Source: Agapetus fuscipes
Lineage: Eukaryota > Arthropoda > Insecta > Trichoptera > Glossosomatidae
Assembly (NCBI GenBank): GCA_951799405.1
Contig: OX637342.1
Coordinates: forward strand, 806,001 to 870,000
Length of the DNA: 64,000 bases
Direction of reading: 5' to 3'
Position 1 is the stretch's first letter. Each line of letters opens with the position of its first letter. Both the position numbers and the translations under genes were made by a program. Under the pieces are notes generated by a model. That model searched no databases. It saw only the letters and a list, made by a program, of their open reading frames with translations, and was not told the DNA's origin. This document shows positions 1 through 9,616 of the stretch, one piece after another.

Positions 1-183
1 TTTGCCAATGTCACCCCTGTTTCAGAGAAGGTCGGTAAGAGTCGCAGGGCTTATGTTCATTTGAGATTGGGTTTTATATGACGGCATGTGTTAGCGTGAA
101 CTTATAAATGTCTGCTTGTGGGAAAGCGTTTAATATGAATCTTAAATGATACATATCCTTGCAGCTTAGAGTTAAGTTTAGAT
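1..183 (+). repeat. Family A repeat, cut by window edge
   Basis: This copy lacks the first part of the family (the TTCCTTGACTTATAGG end) because the window starts inside it. It shows the family landmarks: TTTGCCAATGTCACCCCTG, then GCAGGGCTTATGTTCATTTG, then TGCTTGTGGGAA, and a tail at CTTAGAGTTAAGTTTAGATT. No coding potential is seen. Confidence 0.85.
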
Positions 184-472
184 TTCTTGCAAAGTACTTA
201 TGCATAACTACGTTGCAAAGTAGTTATGAAATGCAAGAATAAACATTGATAGTTTTATTATAATTTACGCAAAATTTTGTTCTTTGTAGAGTTGTGGGCG
301 AGGGGTGGAGGAAGGCTGGAGGCCTGCGCAGGGAAGGAGGGCTTCTTTATGTTTTGATTTATATAGGAGCCTCGGGTTGTGTGGACTAGTGAATATCAAA
401 CTGTGGAGTTAATTTACAAATAATAATGTATTCCGTGACAAAATGACAAATACAAGATATTTTACAGTCCAG

Positions 473-640
473 GGCTGGAAGTCTCATCACCACGGTAATT
501 CTTATCTACCGAATATCAGTAACATTTTAATGAAGACCTGTCAATCCAAGAATGCCGCAAGTGAACAGCTGATTAGTCTACATACAAATATTACCTATAA
601 TCGATACGTAAGAATTACCGTGGTGATGAAACTTCCAGCC
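473..640. mobile_element. Hairpin element (FB1) with 32-bp inverted repeats
   Basis: Bases 473-504 and 609-640 are inverted repeats of 32 bp with one mismatch (outer end GGCTGGAAG). The centre is about 100 bp. Part of the same sequence recurs in the opposite orientation at about 22103-22215. The short open frame across it (443-661) is a by-product. This is a foldback or MITE-like element of unknown superfamily. Confidence 0.75.
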
Positions 641-701
641 GTGAAGGAATTAAAGATTTGATTCTTTGACCCCGACGTGATATAAACACGAAACCGAATC
701 T

Positions 702-814
702 GTTTGAAGACAGGACAGTATAAAACATGTCGGTGTACAAACAGCTGATCAATTTTATATGGAACAATGTACCGTTCAGGTACCGCCATATTTTATTCCG
801 TCTTATCTTCAAAT
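702..814. mobile_element. Family P hairpin repeat, copy 1
   Basis: Arms carry TTTGAAGA..., TAAAACAT and ACAGCTGATC on the left and the inverse set (ATTTTATTCCGTCTTATC, CTTCAAA) on the right. Copies with the same arms are at 918-1004 and 23911-24024. It is a non-coding foldback element. Confidence 0.65.
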
Positions 815-917
815 AGGTACGATAAGATCTACTTACGTGTCCGTCAAGACTTTCATCCTTGGATCTGTAGATTTAACGGGCGTCGGTAGATTTCACTGTA
901 TGTATTTGTTGATAGAA

Positions 918-1004
918 CGCAGCAAAACATGGTGGCGCACAACCAGCTGATACATTTTGTATGCGACAACGATCAGCTGTTTACAAGCTGCCACGTTGTA
1001 TTAC
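918..1004. mobile_element. Family P hairpin repeat, copy 2 (shorter)
   Basis: The left arm around 921-950 (AAAACATGGTGGCGCAC, CAGCTGAT) pairs with 972-1002 (ATCAGCTG, GCCACGTT). The outer TTTGAAGA segment of the other copies is missing or degraded. Confidence 0.55.
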
Positions 1005-1552
1005 TTTCTCGTTAGAAATTTAATAATAAGGTTATGGAAAGAATAATGATTTTTTACGGAATAAAAGACACAAATCTTAGTTTTTCATTGGAAAATATAC
1101 ACAAAAACTGAGAATCATTTTCTAATTATTTTCATCTGCATGTTTAACTCAGTCTACAAAATAAAAAATGTTCTATTATTTGTTTAGATATTAATTACTC
1201 ATTCAATGTTAGCTCTTTATATTTCATGGTCACAGAACAAGTATCATATGCCACTGCACGTAATTAGCCATTGTAACATTCTCCCTCTTGGCACATATTC
1301 TTAACCATGTAACAATGCTCTACGTTACTGGCAGGGGTATTAAATAATTATTTTGTTATCTCGCAGGGGTTTGGTGAGTTTGTTTTGAGGGTCCGCGGAC
1401 CGGTTGTGTAATCCATTGTGAGATATTTGCGTTCCGAGACGCGGGACCATCGCAGACTTGGCGGACCACAAGGCAGGCCTTGCAATCGCAGGGACTCCTA
1501 TCTAATATACTCCTACATGGACCTCAAGATAAAATTCAAGGTTAAACAGTTT
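1005..1552. other. No gene seen; AT-rich then a short GC-rich block
   Basis: Bases 1005-1370 are AT-rich with no supported feature. Bases 1385-1500 are much more GC-rich and contain a perfect 12-bp palindrome, GGTCCGCGGACC. I see no convincing exon, RNA or known repeat there. Confidence 0.5.
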
Positions 1553-1730
1553 TGCACTTCATGGTTCACTTTGCCAATGTCACCCCTGTTTCATGAAAGG
1601 TTGGCTAGAGTTGCAGGGCTTTTGTTCACTTGAGATTGGGTTTTTATATGTCTGCTTGTGGGTATGCATTTAATATGAATCCCAAATGATACATATCTTT
1701 ACAACTTAGATTTGGATTAGATTTAGATGA
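1553..1730 (+). repeat. Family A repeat, internally shortened
   Basis: The copy runs from ATGGTTCACTTTGCCAATG to CTTAGATTTGGATTAG. It lacks the segment with the CACATGCGGCATGTG palindrome, so it is about 60 bp shorter than full copies. Confidence 0.85.
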
Positions 1731-1877
1731 TTGAAAAATGTGATAACGCATAAGCGGGATTCAGAAGAAGCCTCAAGACACACCTATTTTCAGGATCATA
1801 CCATGCCTCAGAAAAACCCAATCTGTTACGCACGAAGCGCCTTTGAGATGACTTTAGATGATCGGTGCTTTCAACTT
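1731..1877 (+). pseudogene. L2/CR1-like LINE 3' fragment, split by SINE B
   Basis: The segment ends in GCGCCTTTGAGATGACTTTA, which matches the 3' terminal hairpin of the L2-like ends at 7793, 21058 and 27778. The other half of the hairpin (AAAAAGGCGCCATAG) follows the SINE at 2279-2294. A SINE copy therefore appears to have landed in the hairpin loop. Coding content is only a degraded C-terminus. Confidence 0.5.
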
Positions 1878-1994
1878 GTCAACGACGTTTCCATGCTAAA
1901 AGCACCGGTTCCCATAGATCACCGAAGTTAAGCAACATTGGGCGCGGACAGTACTTGGATGGGTAACCGCTCAGGTACACCGCGTGTCGTTGGC
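1878..1994 (+). ncRNA. 5S rRNA-derived head of SINE B (not a functional rRNA gene)
   Basis: It has 5S length (117 bases) and order, including a closing helix and the A box, intermediate element and C box region typical of RNA polymerase III type 1 promoters. Divergent positions, no terminator after the 3' end, and continuation into a tRNA-like unit argue for a SINE head rather than a ribosomal gene. Confidence 0.8.
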
Positions 1995-2270
1995 ATCTTG
2001 GCCCGGTCCGTAGTCCGTAGTGGCAACACTTCGAACTCGTAAATGGAAGGTTGTGGATTCGGATCCCGGCGGAGCACAAATTATAACATTTTTATTTCAA
2101 ATGTGCTCTTCGCTGGGTTGAAAAATTCATAAACCTTTACCAAAGACCAGTCACTGAAAGGTCCATCCAACCTTACAACAACTGGGTCTTGCTTGAGAAT
2201 TGGCGCTTTCTACAGCGACGACCAAGCTCGACCAAGCGCTCACCAAATAAATCATCCTAATATTATTATT
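1878..2270 (+). mobile_element. SINE B with complete 5S rRNA-like head, tRNA-like unit and L2-like tail
   Basis: Bases 1878-1994 match a whole 5S rRNA. The two ends can pair (GTCAACGAC with GTCGTTGGC), and the internal control segments GATCACCGAAGTTAAGCAAC and AGTACTTGGATGGGTAACCG are intact. A tRNA-like unit follows (about 2005-2077) with a B box at GGATTCGGATCCC. Next come the SINE B body and a 3' end (GCGCTCACCAAATAAATCAT) with a TTATTATT tail. Other copies here start at the tRNA-like unit. A 5S promoter fused upstream of a tRNA promoter is unusual. Being a SINE, it should be copied by a partner LINE. Confidence 0.85.
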
Positions 2271-2320
2271 TTTTAGTTACAAAAAGGCGCCATAGAAAAA
2301 TTCTACATTTGATTTGATTT
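2271..2320 (+). repeat. Right half of the interrupted L2-like 3' hairpin
   Basis: AAAAAGGCGCCATAG complements the GCGCCTTTGAG segment on the other side of the SINE. It is followed by AT-rich sequence and no coding content. Confidence 0.45.
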
Positions 2321-2644
2321 TATCCCTATGTATGAGGACGGAACTTACGTTTTCCTTCATATTTTCGTAGTTGCTTTGAGTTGAGTTGCCCTGTACTGAG
2401 TGTGTGGCTTGTCTTAGTGCAGTACGCCGAGTAGAAAACGAAGCGTAAACTCACTTCGATTGCGTTAATCGAAAAATAAATCGCTCTCTGTGAGTGCTGT
2501 CGTATATTCTATACATTTTTATTTACGCAATCGAGGTGAGATTCACGCAATGTTTTATACTTGGAGCACAGAGCGCTGGCCGGCCGTGGTCAAGGCCTGT
2601 TAGCTTTTATTATACAAAGAAATCAATAAGGAGTTCAATCAAAC

Positions 2645-2800
2645 ACGTGAGTGTGTGTGTTCTACATGTGTGGAAGTGTTATTCATGTGAGTGTGTGTGT
2701 TCTACATGTGTGTATGTGTTATTCATGTGAGTGTGCGCGTATGTGTGTGTTTACATGTGTGCGTGTGTTCTACATGTGTATGTGTGTGCCGCATATGATT
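2645..2800. repeat. GT-rich minisatellite
   Basis: An imperfect unit of about 45 bases is repeated, with GTGAGTGTGTGTGTTCTACA and ATGTGTTATTCATGTGAGTG as recurring blocks, degrading into GT and ATGTGTG runs. The cysteine-rich open frames across it are translation artefacts of the repeat. Confidence 0.9.
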
Positions 2801-2825
2801 TATACTGAAACAATTAAAGGCATTG

Positions 2826-2910
2826 CATCCCCTAAGTGCTTGTTTATCTTATGTCCATCAGAGATACTTCAACATGGGCACTGTTTGTATGTGTACTGGA
2901 TAAATTATTA
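2826..2910 (-). mobile_element. MITE C end fragment
   Basis: CTAAGTGCTTGTTTATCTTA, TCCATCAGAG and TGTTTGTATGTGTACTGGA match the terminal part of MITE C in minus orientation. The rest of the element is absent. Confidence 0.55.
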
Positions 2911-2952
2911 TGATTATATCAGGCTAATTTATGTTAAACTATAAATGATAAG

Positions 2953-3498
2953 AGAGCGCCGTTTTTGTGTGTGCCACACCTCAAGGGCCCTCTCCGATCA
3001 TGGATAAGACTTTCTAAAAAGGTGTGTCTTGAGTGCTCCGCGAAATACACCCACAGATTTGGAGTTTTTCACTCCGGGTGTCAGTCTGTTCCACTCCACC
3101 CGACCCGCAACGCGGTCTTCGAAATTTGTACGAATCTGACGGCGTGGCTGAACCAAATTGATTGCTCCATCGCCCGCGGATCTGAGTGTCTGCCTCCTTA
3201 GACCCATTTCAACAGGCAACATCATGTCAGTCAGATAAGGTGGAGCCAAGCAATTGATGGCTTTATATACCATCAGACAAACACGGTATACCACCCTCTC
3301 CGGGAAACGAAGCCAATGTAGTTTTTTTAACAGCGGATTGATGTGAGTGAATTTGGGTATCCCGAACATGAGTCTTGCTGCCGAATTCAACACAGATTGA
3401 AAGCGATTGAACTGCTTTTCTAAATGTGTTTTATCAACCTGGGTATCGCTTAAAAAGTATTTTAAGTCATCTCTCACATCATCGTGCTTTAGATGCAT
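2953..3498 (-). pseudogene. L2/CR1-like LINE, 3' part of reverse transcriptase ORF and 3' end
   Basis: A minus-strand frame of 166 aa (3498 to 2998) has the conserved C-terminal region of CR1/L2 reverse transcriptases: QSVLNSAARLMFGIPKFTHI, LKKLHWLRFPERVVYRV, then a WNRLTPGV-type motif and LKTHLF at the end. Catalytic domains are missing, so it is 5' truncated. Its 3' end, read on the plus strand at 2953-2996, has GCCGTTTTTGTGTGTGCCAC, then ACCTCAAGGGCCCTCTCCGA. This is nearly the same as the SINE B 3' end, which makes this family the likely partner LINE. Confidence 0.85.
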
Positions 3499-4321
3499 AC
3501 ATGGCTCGTGGACCTTTCAATTTGGTTCGATCAGCATCTTAGGGTTATTTCGGATCAGTATAAACGACCAAATGCTGCCCATGTAAAATTCCCGTTGTAA
3601 CGTTTTGGACAAAAATAGCTATATTTTTGTAAAACACTCCCAATCCAATACAAAGTACAATGTTATCAAGCGTAGAAGTTGAGAGAGTGAATACAAATTT
3701 TTAGGGTACTTAATTTTTAACGTATTTATTGAACCTCTATCCGTTCAATAATACCCCTTTTCAAATAGTATTGTAGACATTACAATCATTCAATTATTTT
3801 TTGTACTGTGAAGTTTTAATTTTTTTAATTTTTGAAGCGTAGATCTAACATTCAAGATTTTATTTAAAACGTGCGTTTTTTTCATTAAATCATTCCATAA
3901 TTTAAATGCTTTATTGCATTCACTACGAAAACGCAATGAAGAAATTGATTTCAACGCTTCATCTTCACGTAAAAAAAACTTAAAAAAAAAACCAAACAAT
4001 TGTTACGTAATGTTTTGATTTGAATACCACATTGAACAAAGTGTGAAAAATGCAGGCAAATAAAAAATCAGAATGTTGAAATCTTGACGCCTGGTAGAGG
4101 CGCTTAAGCGAGGATTATCTCTGCAGTAAAGATTTCAAAGCGAGCTTGGCACTTCATACCGAGGCTTAAACCCATAAAACATAAATAAAGCAACAAACAC
4201 ATCTCCAAAAATTTCTGACACTTATTATAAACAAATTTGTAAAATTTCCTGTTACTTTTACAGACGGTGAAAAATTTACTGCTTACTTTTTAAGCATCAT
4301 TCAGAGACCCAAACTTTATTT
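3499..4321. other. AT-rich stretch without a supported gene
   Basis: A minus frame of 69 aa (3790-3999) is lysine- and phenylalanine-rich (motif ECNKAFKLWNDLMKK) and is not recognised. It could be an old retroelement piece or chance. Nothing else is evident. Confidence 0.4.
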
Positions 4322-4587
4322 CTAATATAATCTAATCTAAGTTGCAAAATATATGTAACATTAGAGATTCACATTGTATGCATTTTCACAAACAGGCAAG
4401 TATAAGTTTCTCGCCTAAACATGCCGCATGTGGTCCTACAATAAAAAAACCCGAATCTCAAATGAATATACACCCTGCAACTCCTGCCGGCCTTCCCTGA
4501 AACAGGGGTGACATTGGCAAAGTGAATAATTTTATACAGCATGGGTGGTCAGCCGTATACCAACCTACTCGTATAAGTCAAGGAACA
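4322..4587 (-). repeat. Family A repeat, near full length
   Basis: Read on the minus strand, it runs from TTCCTTGACTTATACGAG to the tail copies of TTAGATTAGA. All family landmarks are present, including GCATGTTTAGGCG in place of the usual palindrome. Confidence 0.9.
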
Positions 4588-4699
4588 TACACAACAAATT
4601 ATATTTTTAATAACAACAAATTATAACATGTATGGACATCAAAAACTAACAGAAATCAAATTTTAATTGTAAAAACCCTATTCGCCAACATCACAGATC

Positions 4700-4805
4700 A
4701 ACCGCCACTTCTTTCTGTCCTTACACACTTCTTTCATTTCCTCCAGAGTCATAACCTTCTTCATACAGACTCTCCTTTTATTATGACTCCGTATATTCCA
4801 TTCAT
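4700..4805 (-). pseudogene. Family E LINE 3' fragment
   Basis: CTTTCTGTCCTTACACACTT, TCATTTCCTCCAGAGTCATA and ACTCCGTATATTCCATTC align with the minus-oriented E copy at 29850-30010, which encodes the C-terminal end of a reverse transcriptase. The fragment is short and frameshifted. Confidence 0.5.
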
Positions 4806-5128
4806 TCATTTTAGTATAACTTTAAACCTAAAAGAATATGGTAAAAAAAACTGTAAGTAAAATAGAAAAATCACTCAAATAGACTGCATTAAAATTGCCA
4901 AATAATAAAATTTACTGGAAAAAAGTGTAATATTAAGCTGACATTACAAACTGATATTTAAGATAGCGGCTGACTCTGGATATAGCACCGTTTGTGTTCT
5001 GTTACTCGGAATCTCATTTTTAACACTTTTGAAAACAAATTTGAATGGCAGTAATAAAAGTCGGCTTTTAGCACGTCTGTGAATGCTACGAAATATTAAT
5101 TATAAATTTTCATATTAATTTATGGCGT
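4806..5128. other. No feature seen
   Basis: AT-rich unique-looking sequence with no recognisable motif. Confidence 0.5.
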
Positions 5129-5428
5129 ATGGATATTAGGGGTCAAGTTTGTGGAGCGGTTTCTTCAACATTTGCAGATCATTCCCGTCATGTTCCTAAT
5201 AAAAATCTCATCCTCTGGTTTATCGACCCATTTGTTCAACAGATCGAGAGCTACGTCACTTATCTAACCGCCAATATAAACAAAAACATGGTGTCTTACG
5301 AAAAATATATGGAAGTAAAACTGTTAATAAATACTCTGTTTACATTTTTATGCATTTTAAGTACACACTGTGTAATATTTTTTACTTTTTTAATGTTTCT
5401 GAATGAAACCATAATTTCGATACCTTAA
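5129..5428 (+). CDS. Uncertain 99-aa ORF; possible transposase HTH relic
   Basis: The segment HVPNKNLILWFIDPFVQQ loosely resembles the helix-turn-helix found in many arthropod transposase-derived proteins (pattern VPNxxTIxxW). The remainder is hydrophobic and unlike a transposase core, and no DDE motif is present. It may be a degraded fragment or chance. The frame runs into a family A tail. Confidence 0.25.
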   Translation: MDIRGQVCGAVSSTFADHSRHVPNKNLILWFIDPFVQQIESYVTYLTANINKNMVSYEKYMEVKLLINTLFTFLCILSTHCVIFFTFLMFLNETIISIP

Positions 5429-5684
5429 ATCTAATCTAATCTAAGTTGCAAAGATATGTTACATTAGAGATTCACATTACATGCATTCTCACTACCAGAC
5501 ATGTACAAGATTGCGTTTGCACATGCCTCATGTGAGCCTACAACATAAAAACCAAATCTCAAATGGCCATACACCCTGCAACTCTTGCCGTCCTTCCTTG
5601 TAACAGGGGTGACATTGGCAAAGTGAACCATTTTTACAGCATGGGTGGTCAGCCGAATACCAACCTATAAGTCAAGGAACAATA
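5425..5684 (-). repeat. Family A repeat, full length
   Basis: The tail AATCTAATCTAATCTAAGTT is followed by the body in minus orientation, ending at ATAAGTCAAGGAAC. It carries ACAGGGGTGACATTGGCAAA. Confidence 0.92.
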
Positions 5685-5691
5685 AAGGTCT

Positions 5692-5945
5692 AGGTAAAAC
5701 TGAATAAGGGACATAATCAGCTAACATGGGTTTCCTACATAAATGCACCTGTTTTACTATTTCCTACGAGAGAAAACACTTCAAAAGTGGGAAAATTCTG
5801 TAGTTTAGAAGTTTTTCATAAGCATGTCTTTGTTATTGGCTTACTAACTATGTGAAGTTATGTCCAATAAAATGTTTTATCCACGATTTATCAAGTCAGT
5901 GAATCAGCAATTATTAAGTTTTGCCTTTCAGGCGGCAATTTATAA
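5692..5945. mobile_element. Family T MITE, copy 1
   Basis: This is about 255 bp with imperfect inverted ends (GGTAAAACTGAATAAG, and inverted GGCAAAACTTAATAA). A second diverged copy at 60485-60745 shares CATAATCAGCTAACATGGGT-like and CACGATTT...CAGTGAATC blocks. It abuts the head end of the preceding family A copy. Confidence 0.65.
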
Positions 5946-7060
5946 ATCCAGATTAGTATTTGTCTTACCGAAGTTTCTACAAAGCTTATGATACTTTAAA
6001 AATATTGGATTTATCCTCCAAATTTCAGTACCTTGTAACATAATATCCTCTTCTGTAAAATTATTGCCACACATAAATTAACTTACCACGTTTTTTCAAC
6101 AAAGATAATTCGGTTAGAATTATTCAAATTATTTTTTTCACGTCCTGGCTATCAAAAATTACAACAACTTAATTTTTAAGGAATTGTTTCTCTAGTTATG
6201 AAGTGGACACTTAAAATAACAAGACTTTCTTTCACAAAATATCAATAATTTTTCATGGACTAGTGGCTAAATTGATATTTTTCAGAAGCACGTCATGAAA
6301 AAAGGCTTCACCAAATTGTCACCAAAAGATTGCCTTTAAAACAATGAGATGTTGCAGATAATGAAAACACAATGATATTTTTATTTCATCCAAACAATCG
6401 CTTTTATTTTCCAAACAAGTTCATCGCTTCTCTCCAGTTTGACGCGCAGCTCTGGAGAGATAATTTTTTTGTAGCTGCCATAATTAAAATTTACGCCTTG
6501 AATGAGATGCCTGTTGCCTCTACTATACAAGACAACAACAGACTGTGATGTAGCTCTGAGGAAGGTACTTATTCAATATCCACCTCAGTACTTTTCCGGC
6601 GAACTAAATGGGACTACTTGTATCAGGGCGTGTGTACTAACAATTCCTCAAACTTTAGTCCATGTTGTTTTTAGAGTAATATCTGACCGAATAAATATTT
6701 AATCATAATTTCGTAGACAAATGATGCAGATGGATTGAGAAATGATATTGTTTATGATTATTGCTAGCTATCTTCAAACAGATACGATTTAAAAAAATAT
6801 ACGATAAATTCTACCAATGCTCATTGAGAACACGGGCAATGGTTGAAGCACTTTTTTTCTACGCAATCATTGTATCAGCAAAAATTTCTAGATCTGACTC
6901 TTAGAATTGAAAACGAAATCCTGAAACCAGCTTTCTTATGTGCAATCATTAAATAGTCTTCCTTCATTTCATTGATTAATTTTCCTTGGAAGTCAAAAAA
7001 ACGTTGAGTTTATTGTTCATGAGTGTAACAAATAATCCAATATAAATTTTACGCGTTTTC
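5946..7060. other. AT-rich stretch without a supported gene
   Basis: No conserved motif or repeat family is recognised. The 66-aa frame at 6502-6702 shows no domain. Confidence 0.5.
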
Positions 7061-7064
7061 CACC

Positions 7065-7255
7065 AAAGTGATGGGCATTTACGCTACCCGCGCTCTGCGA
7101 TACGCGTTGACCCGTCCAAACCATGATGGTGACTGACTCTTTGCCCGCACATCGATCGCAGTCTGTTAGCTTGGTTGGGGGCGTGTCTAATGGAAACTAA
7201 CCAATCACAGCTCACGTCGTCTGTTGACGCATTCGCTATCGGCTATGGAATATTA
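7065..7255. promoter_or_regulatory. Promoter-like GC-rich block with CCAAT and GC boxes
   Basis: In otherwise AT-rich DNA this block holds TTGGGGGCGTGTC (a KLF/Sp-like GC box), AACCAATCACAG (a consensus CCAAT box) and several CpG sites. Nothing downstream can be recognised as a first exon. It may be a promoter, an enhancer or a repeat fragment not sampled elsewhere in the window. Confidence 0.3.
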
Positions 7256-7792
7256 CCTCACAGGGAATTACCTACATTACTGCTGAGATCAAATCTACAT
7301 TTTTCAATGTTAATAAAAATATGATATAACAAGACCGTACCGCTCAACAGACGTCACTCCGGATCTTCTACAAACAACATTCTACGCTCGGACCAGTTCT
7401 GAGCCGCATTATATTATCAATCAACTCGCTTCAGCATGATACACATTTTTTGTGTGTTAGCCGATAATGCGATAATTTATATTCATTAAATATTGTGTAA
7501 TTATTCTTTCGTAACGTATCAAGATTAGGAGCTCACAAGATACTTTATCTGGGATTAATATTATATTATAATATCATCCCATCTGACTTGCTCGTCTTTA
7601 CTTAAACTATACGCGTCATATTAACAAGATAAGCTGATAATAGCTCCGTATTACTTTTCTACAGTTTTTGTTGTACAAAAAATACTCATTTCGTGTAAGC
7701 TGGAAGTATTTTTTTTTCATTTTCAGAAAAATTTGAGACGCCGTGAATTTATTTGACTTACCTTGTATAAAAATGTTCCGTTTTCCGTTATT
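7256..7792. other. No feature seen
   Basis: AT-rich sequence with short poly(T) and TAATA runs only. Confidence 0.5.
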
Positions 7793-7862
7793 TTAATAAT
7801 AATAATAAGTTCATTTGGATGGCGCCTTTTCATGACCCTTGGCTATCTAAAAGGCGCATTAG
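7793..7862 (-). mobile_element. L2-like LINE 3' terminal hairpin with (TTA)n tail
   Basis: GGCGCCTTTT and AAAAGGCGC form a perfect 9-bp stem around an 18-base loop. A run of AATAATAATAAT lies on the outer side, which is the 3' tail in minus orientation. The same hairpin closes the other L2-like fragments. No coding part remains. Confidence 0.6.
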
Positions 7863-7904
7863 CAATAAAAATAAACATAATTACGTAGATTATTTGTAAT
7901 AATA

Positions 7905-8025
7905 CATTTGTCCTGATGATGCTTTAGGCGAAAGTACTTGACAAAAATAAAAAATTATAAAAGTGAATTAAAACTTTGATTATTTAATTAATATACAATG
8001 GACTTTCACTGTGTAAGCCACCAAG
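7905..8025 (+). repeat. Family K fragment with hammerhead-like core
   Basis: CTGATGATGCTTTAGGCGAA has the CTGATGA...GAAA order of a hammerhead core. It is followed by AGTGAATTAAAAC and TTTCACTGTGTAAGCC, which recur in other K copies. The helix II equivalent is weak here (GC paired with GC). Confidence 0.4.
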
Positions 8026-8185
8026 CCCTTACAAATAATTCCGTAGATGTATGTGTTCTTTTTTAAGTACCTACATCGAATTTTAAAATTATTTAATCTT
8101 CAATCCAATGCATTCATTTCCGAGAGGGAAAAAATGAGTCACACGTTTTTCCACTTAATAATATATATATATATACTTTTTTTTT

Positions 8186-8345
8186 AAGAAAGCCTATGCG
8201 GGAGACTCCCTAGATTCGAGAGACTCTAAGGGTCTATGACACTTGTTATAGTGCCGCAGAGGTGTTGGTGATGTGGCAGTTGTCCATGTCCGGTTGCACG
8301 GCCGTTAGCTGCGCAGTGCTGTGGTGTGTAACGTTTATCTTTGTT
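8186..8345 (-). repeat. Family S repeat
   Basis: It matches 17250-17470 and 47890-48060 in reverse. Shared blocks are GCGGGAGACTCCCTAGATT, AGACTCTAAGGGTCTATGAC and GGTGTTGGTGATGTGGCAGT. An AT dinucleotide run sits just outside (8158-8173). Confidence 0.65.
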
Positions 8346-8835
8346 TTCAACGCAATAAACAATTTAACCAAAAAAGTTTTCCACTCTCTCCAAATAGTTT
8401 TCCAAAGAGGAGTCTATTTCTATATTGGTATAAACAGGTCATATTTCTTGCAGTTTGAATCTGATCTCCTCTCTTCCCTCCACGTCATGCCACTTTTCCA
8501 ACAGATGTAAAACATAATTGAAACTTGTTTGGCCGAAGATAACGTCTCCTTCAACCTGCAACTGCGGACTGTAACTCACTATCTCCATCCAATAATACAT
8601 ACAATATGCATTATTCATGCTATTCAAAGTCACACACTAACTCACTTTAAAAATCTTATTCTTTATTCCAAGGATACAACATCTTGTATACTCTCCTTGA
8701 TCGAATAGATGGGAAAATGTATGAAAATTTAATCACTCACTTTTGTATCTCATATAAATCCATATATTTTCGTTTTTACGTGATAAAAAGGATATTTTCG
8801 GGTGTTTGTGCCTTTTCAATAAAGATTGGATATCT
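8346..8835. other. No supported gene
   Basis: Two opposing open frames of 82 and 64 aa overlap here. Neither has a recognisable domain. Confidence 0.45.
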
Positions 8836-9073
8836 TATTATCTAATCTAATAAAAATGCAAAGACATGTGACATTAGGGATTCACATTATATGCATTCTC
8901 ACTGGCAGACAAGTATAAGTTCGCACTTGTGTATGCCGCATAAGAAGCTACAATATAAAAACTTAAATCTCAACCCTGCAACTCTTGCCGACCTTTCCTG
9001 AAACAGGGGTGACATTGGCAAAGTGAACCATTCTTACAGTAAGGGGGGTAAGCCACATACCAAGTCAATGAAC
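8836..9073 (-). repeat. Family A repeat, diverged
   Basis: The tail TAATCTAATAAAAATGCAAA is degenerate. The body carries ACAGGGGTGACATTGGCAAA and ends at the family's head side, CCAAGTCAATGAAC. Confidence 0.85.
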
Positions 9074-9284
9074 ACTCGATAAATTCAGAAATTGATTTTT
9101 GCAACTGTCCGACGACTGGATTTCGGAAACAGTGATTCAATTCTCAACACACTGTCTACTTTTCATACAATTGGAAAGACATAGCATCTCACCATTCGCA
9201 GTATTTTTAAATGTAATTTCAATAACAAATCTAAACAAGCTTTTTAGTTGAGCTTGATTGATTCGAATAAGAACAAAGGTTGAT

Positions 9285-9352
9285 GCTTGACTCTGAATAA
9301 GGGGAATTGAACCCATCACCTCTAGTGCATAAATCGCAGCGCTGGCTTTTAG
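9285..9352 (-). repeat. tRNA-like sequence, probably an old SINE head
   Basis: Read on the minus strand there is an A-box-like AAAAGCCAGCGCTGCG and a good B box (GGGTTCAATTCCCC), spaced as in a tRNA. The arms do not close into a complete cloverleaf, and it does not belong to SINEs B, F or I. Confidence 0.4.
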
Positions 9353-9616
9353 TGGACCGTTCCTACTGCGCGCTGGATACGAATAAAAATATTCCTCGAG
9401 TGATAGAATGTTAATACGCACAATGCGTTTTGAGTGCCGGCCATTCATTGACCTCTATCAACAAGAATGGATAGAAAATTAAAATCTTTAATTCAAAGTT
9501 TTTTTTTTATTTCTTTACTGGTAGCACTGTTTTTTTCAAAATTTTTGAAATGTAAAATTAAAAAAAAAACTATTTCATAAATATTACAAACTTGTGTAAA
9601 TAAACAAAAAAAACTA

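Noticed and set aside
473..640. Internal segment inversion between the copies at 473 and 22103
   Set aside because: Because the ends are inverted repeats, the second copy is simply the same element in the opposite orientation.
1878..1994. Functional 5S rRNA gene
   Set aside because: It diverges at several positions, has no terminator and is fused to SINE B.
2645..2800. Cysteine-rich secreted peptide (two overlapping frames)
   Set aside because: The cysteines come from translating a TGTG/CATGTG minisatellite.
2998..3498. 166-aa minus-strand frame as a host gene
   Set aside because: The sequence is the C-terminal end of a CR1/L2 reverse transcriptase and its 3' end matches a SINE tail.
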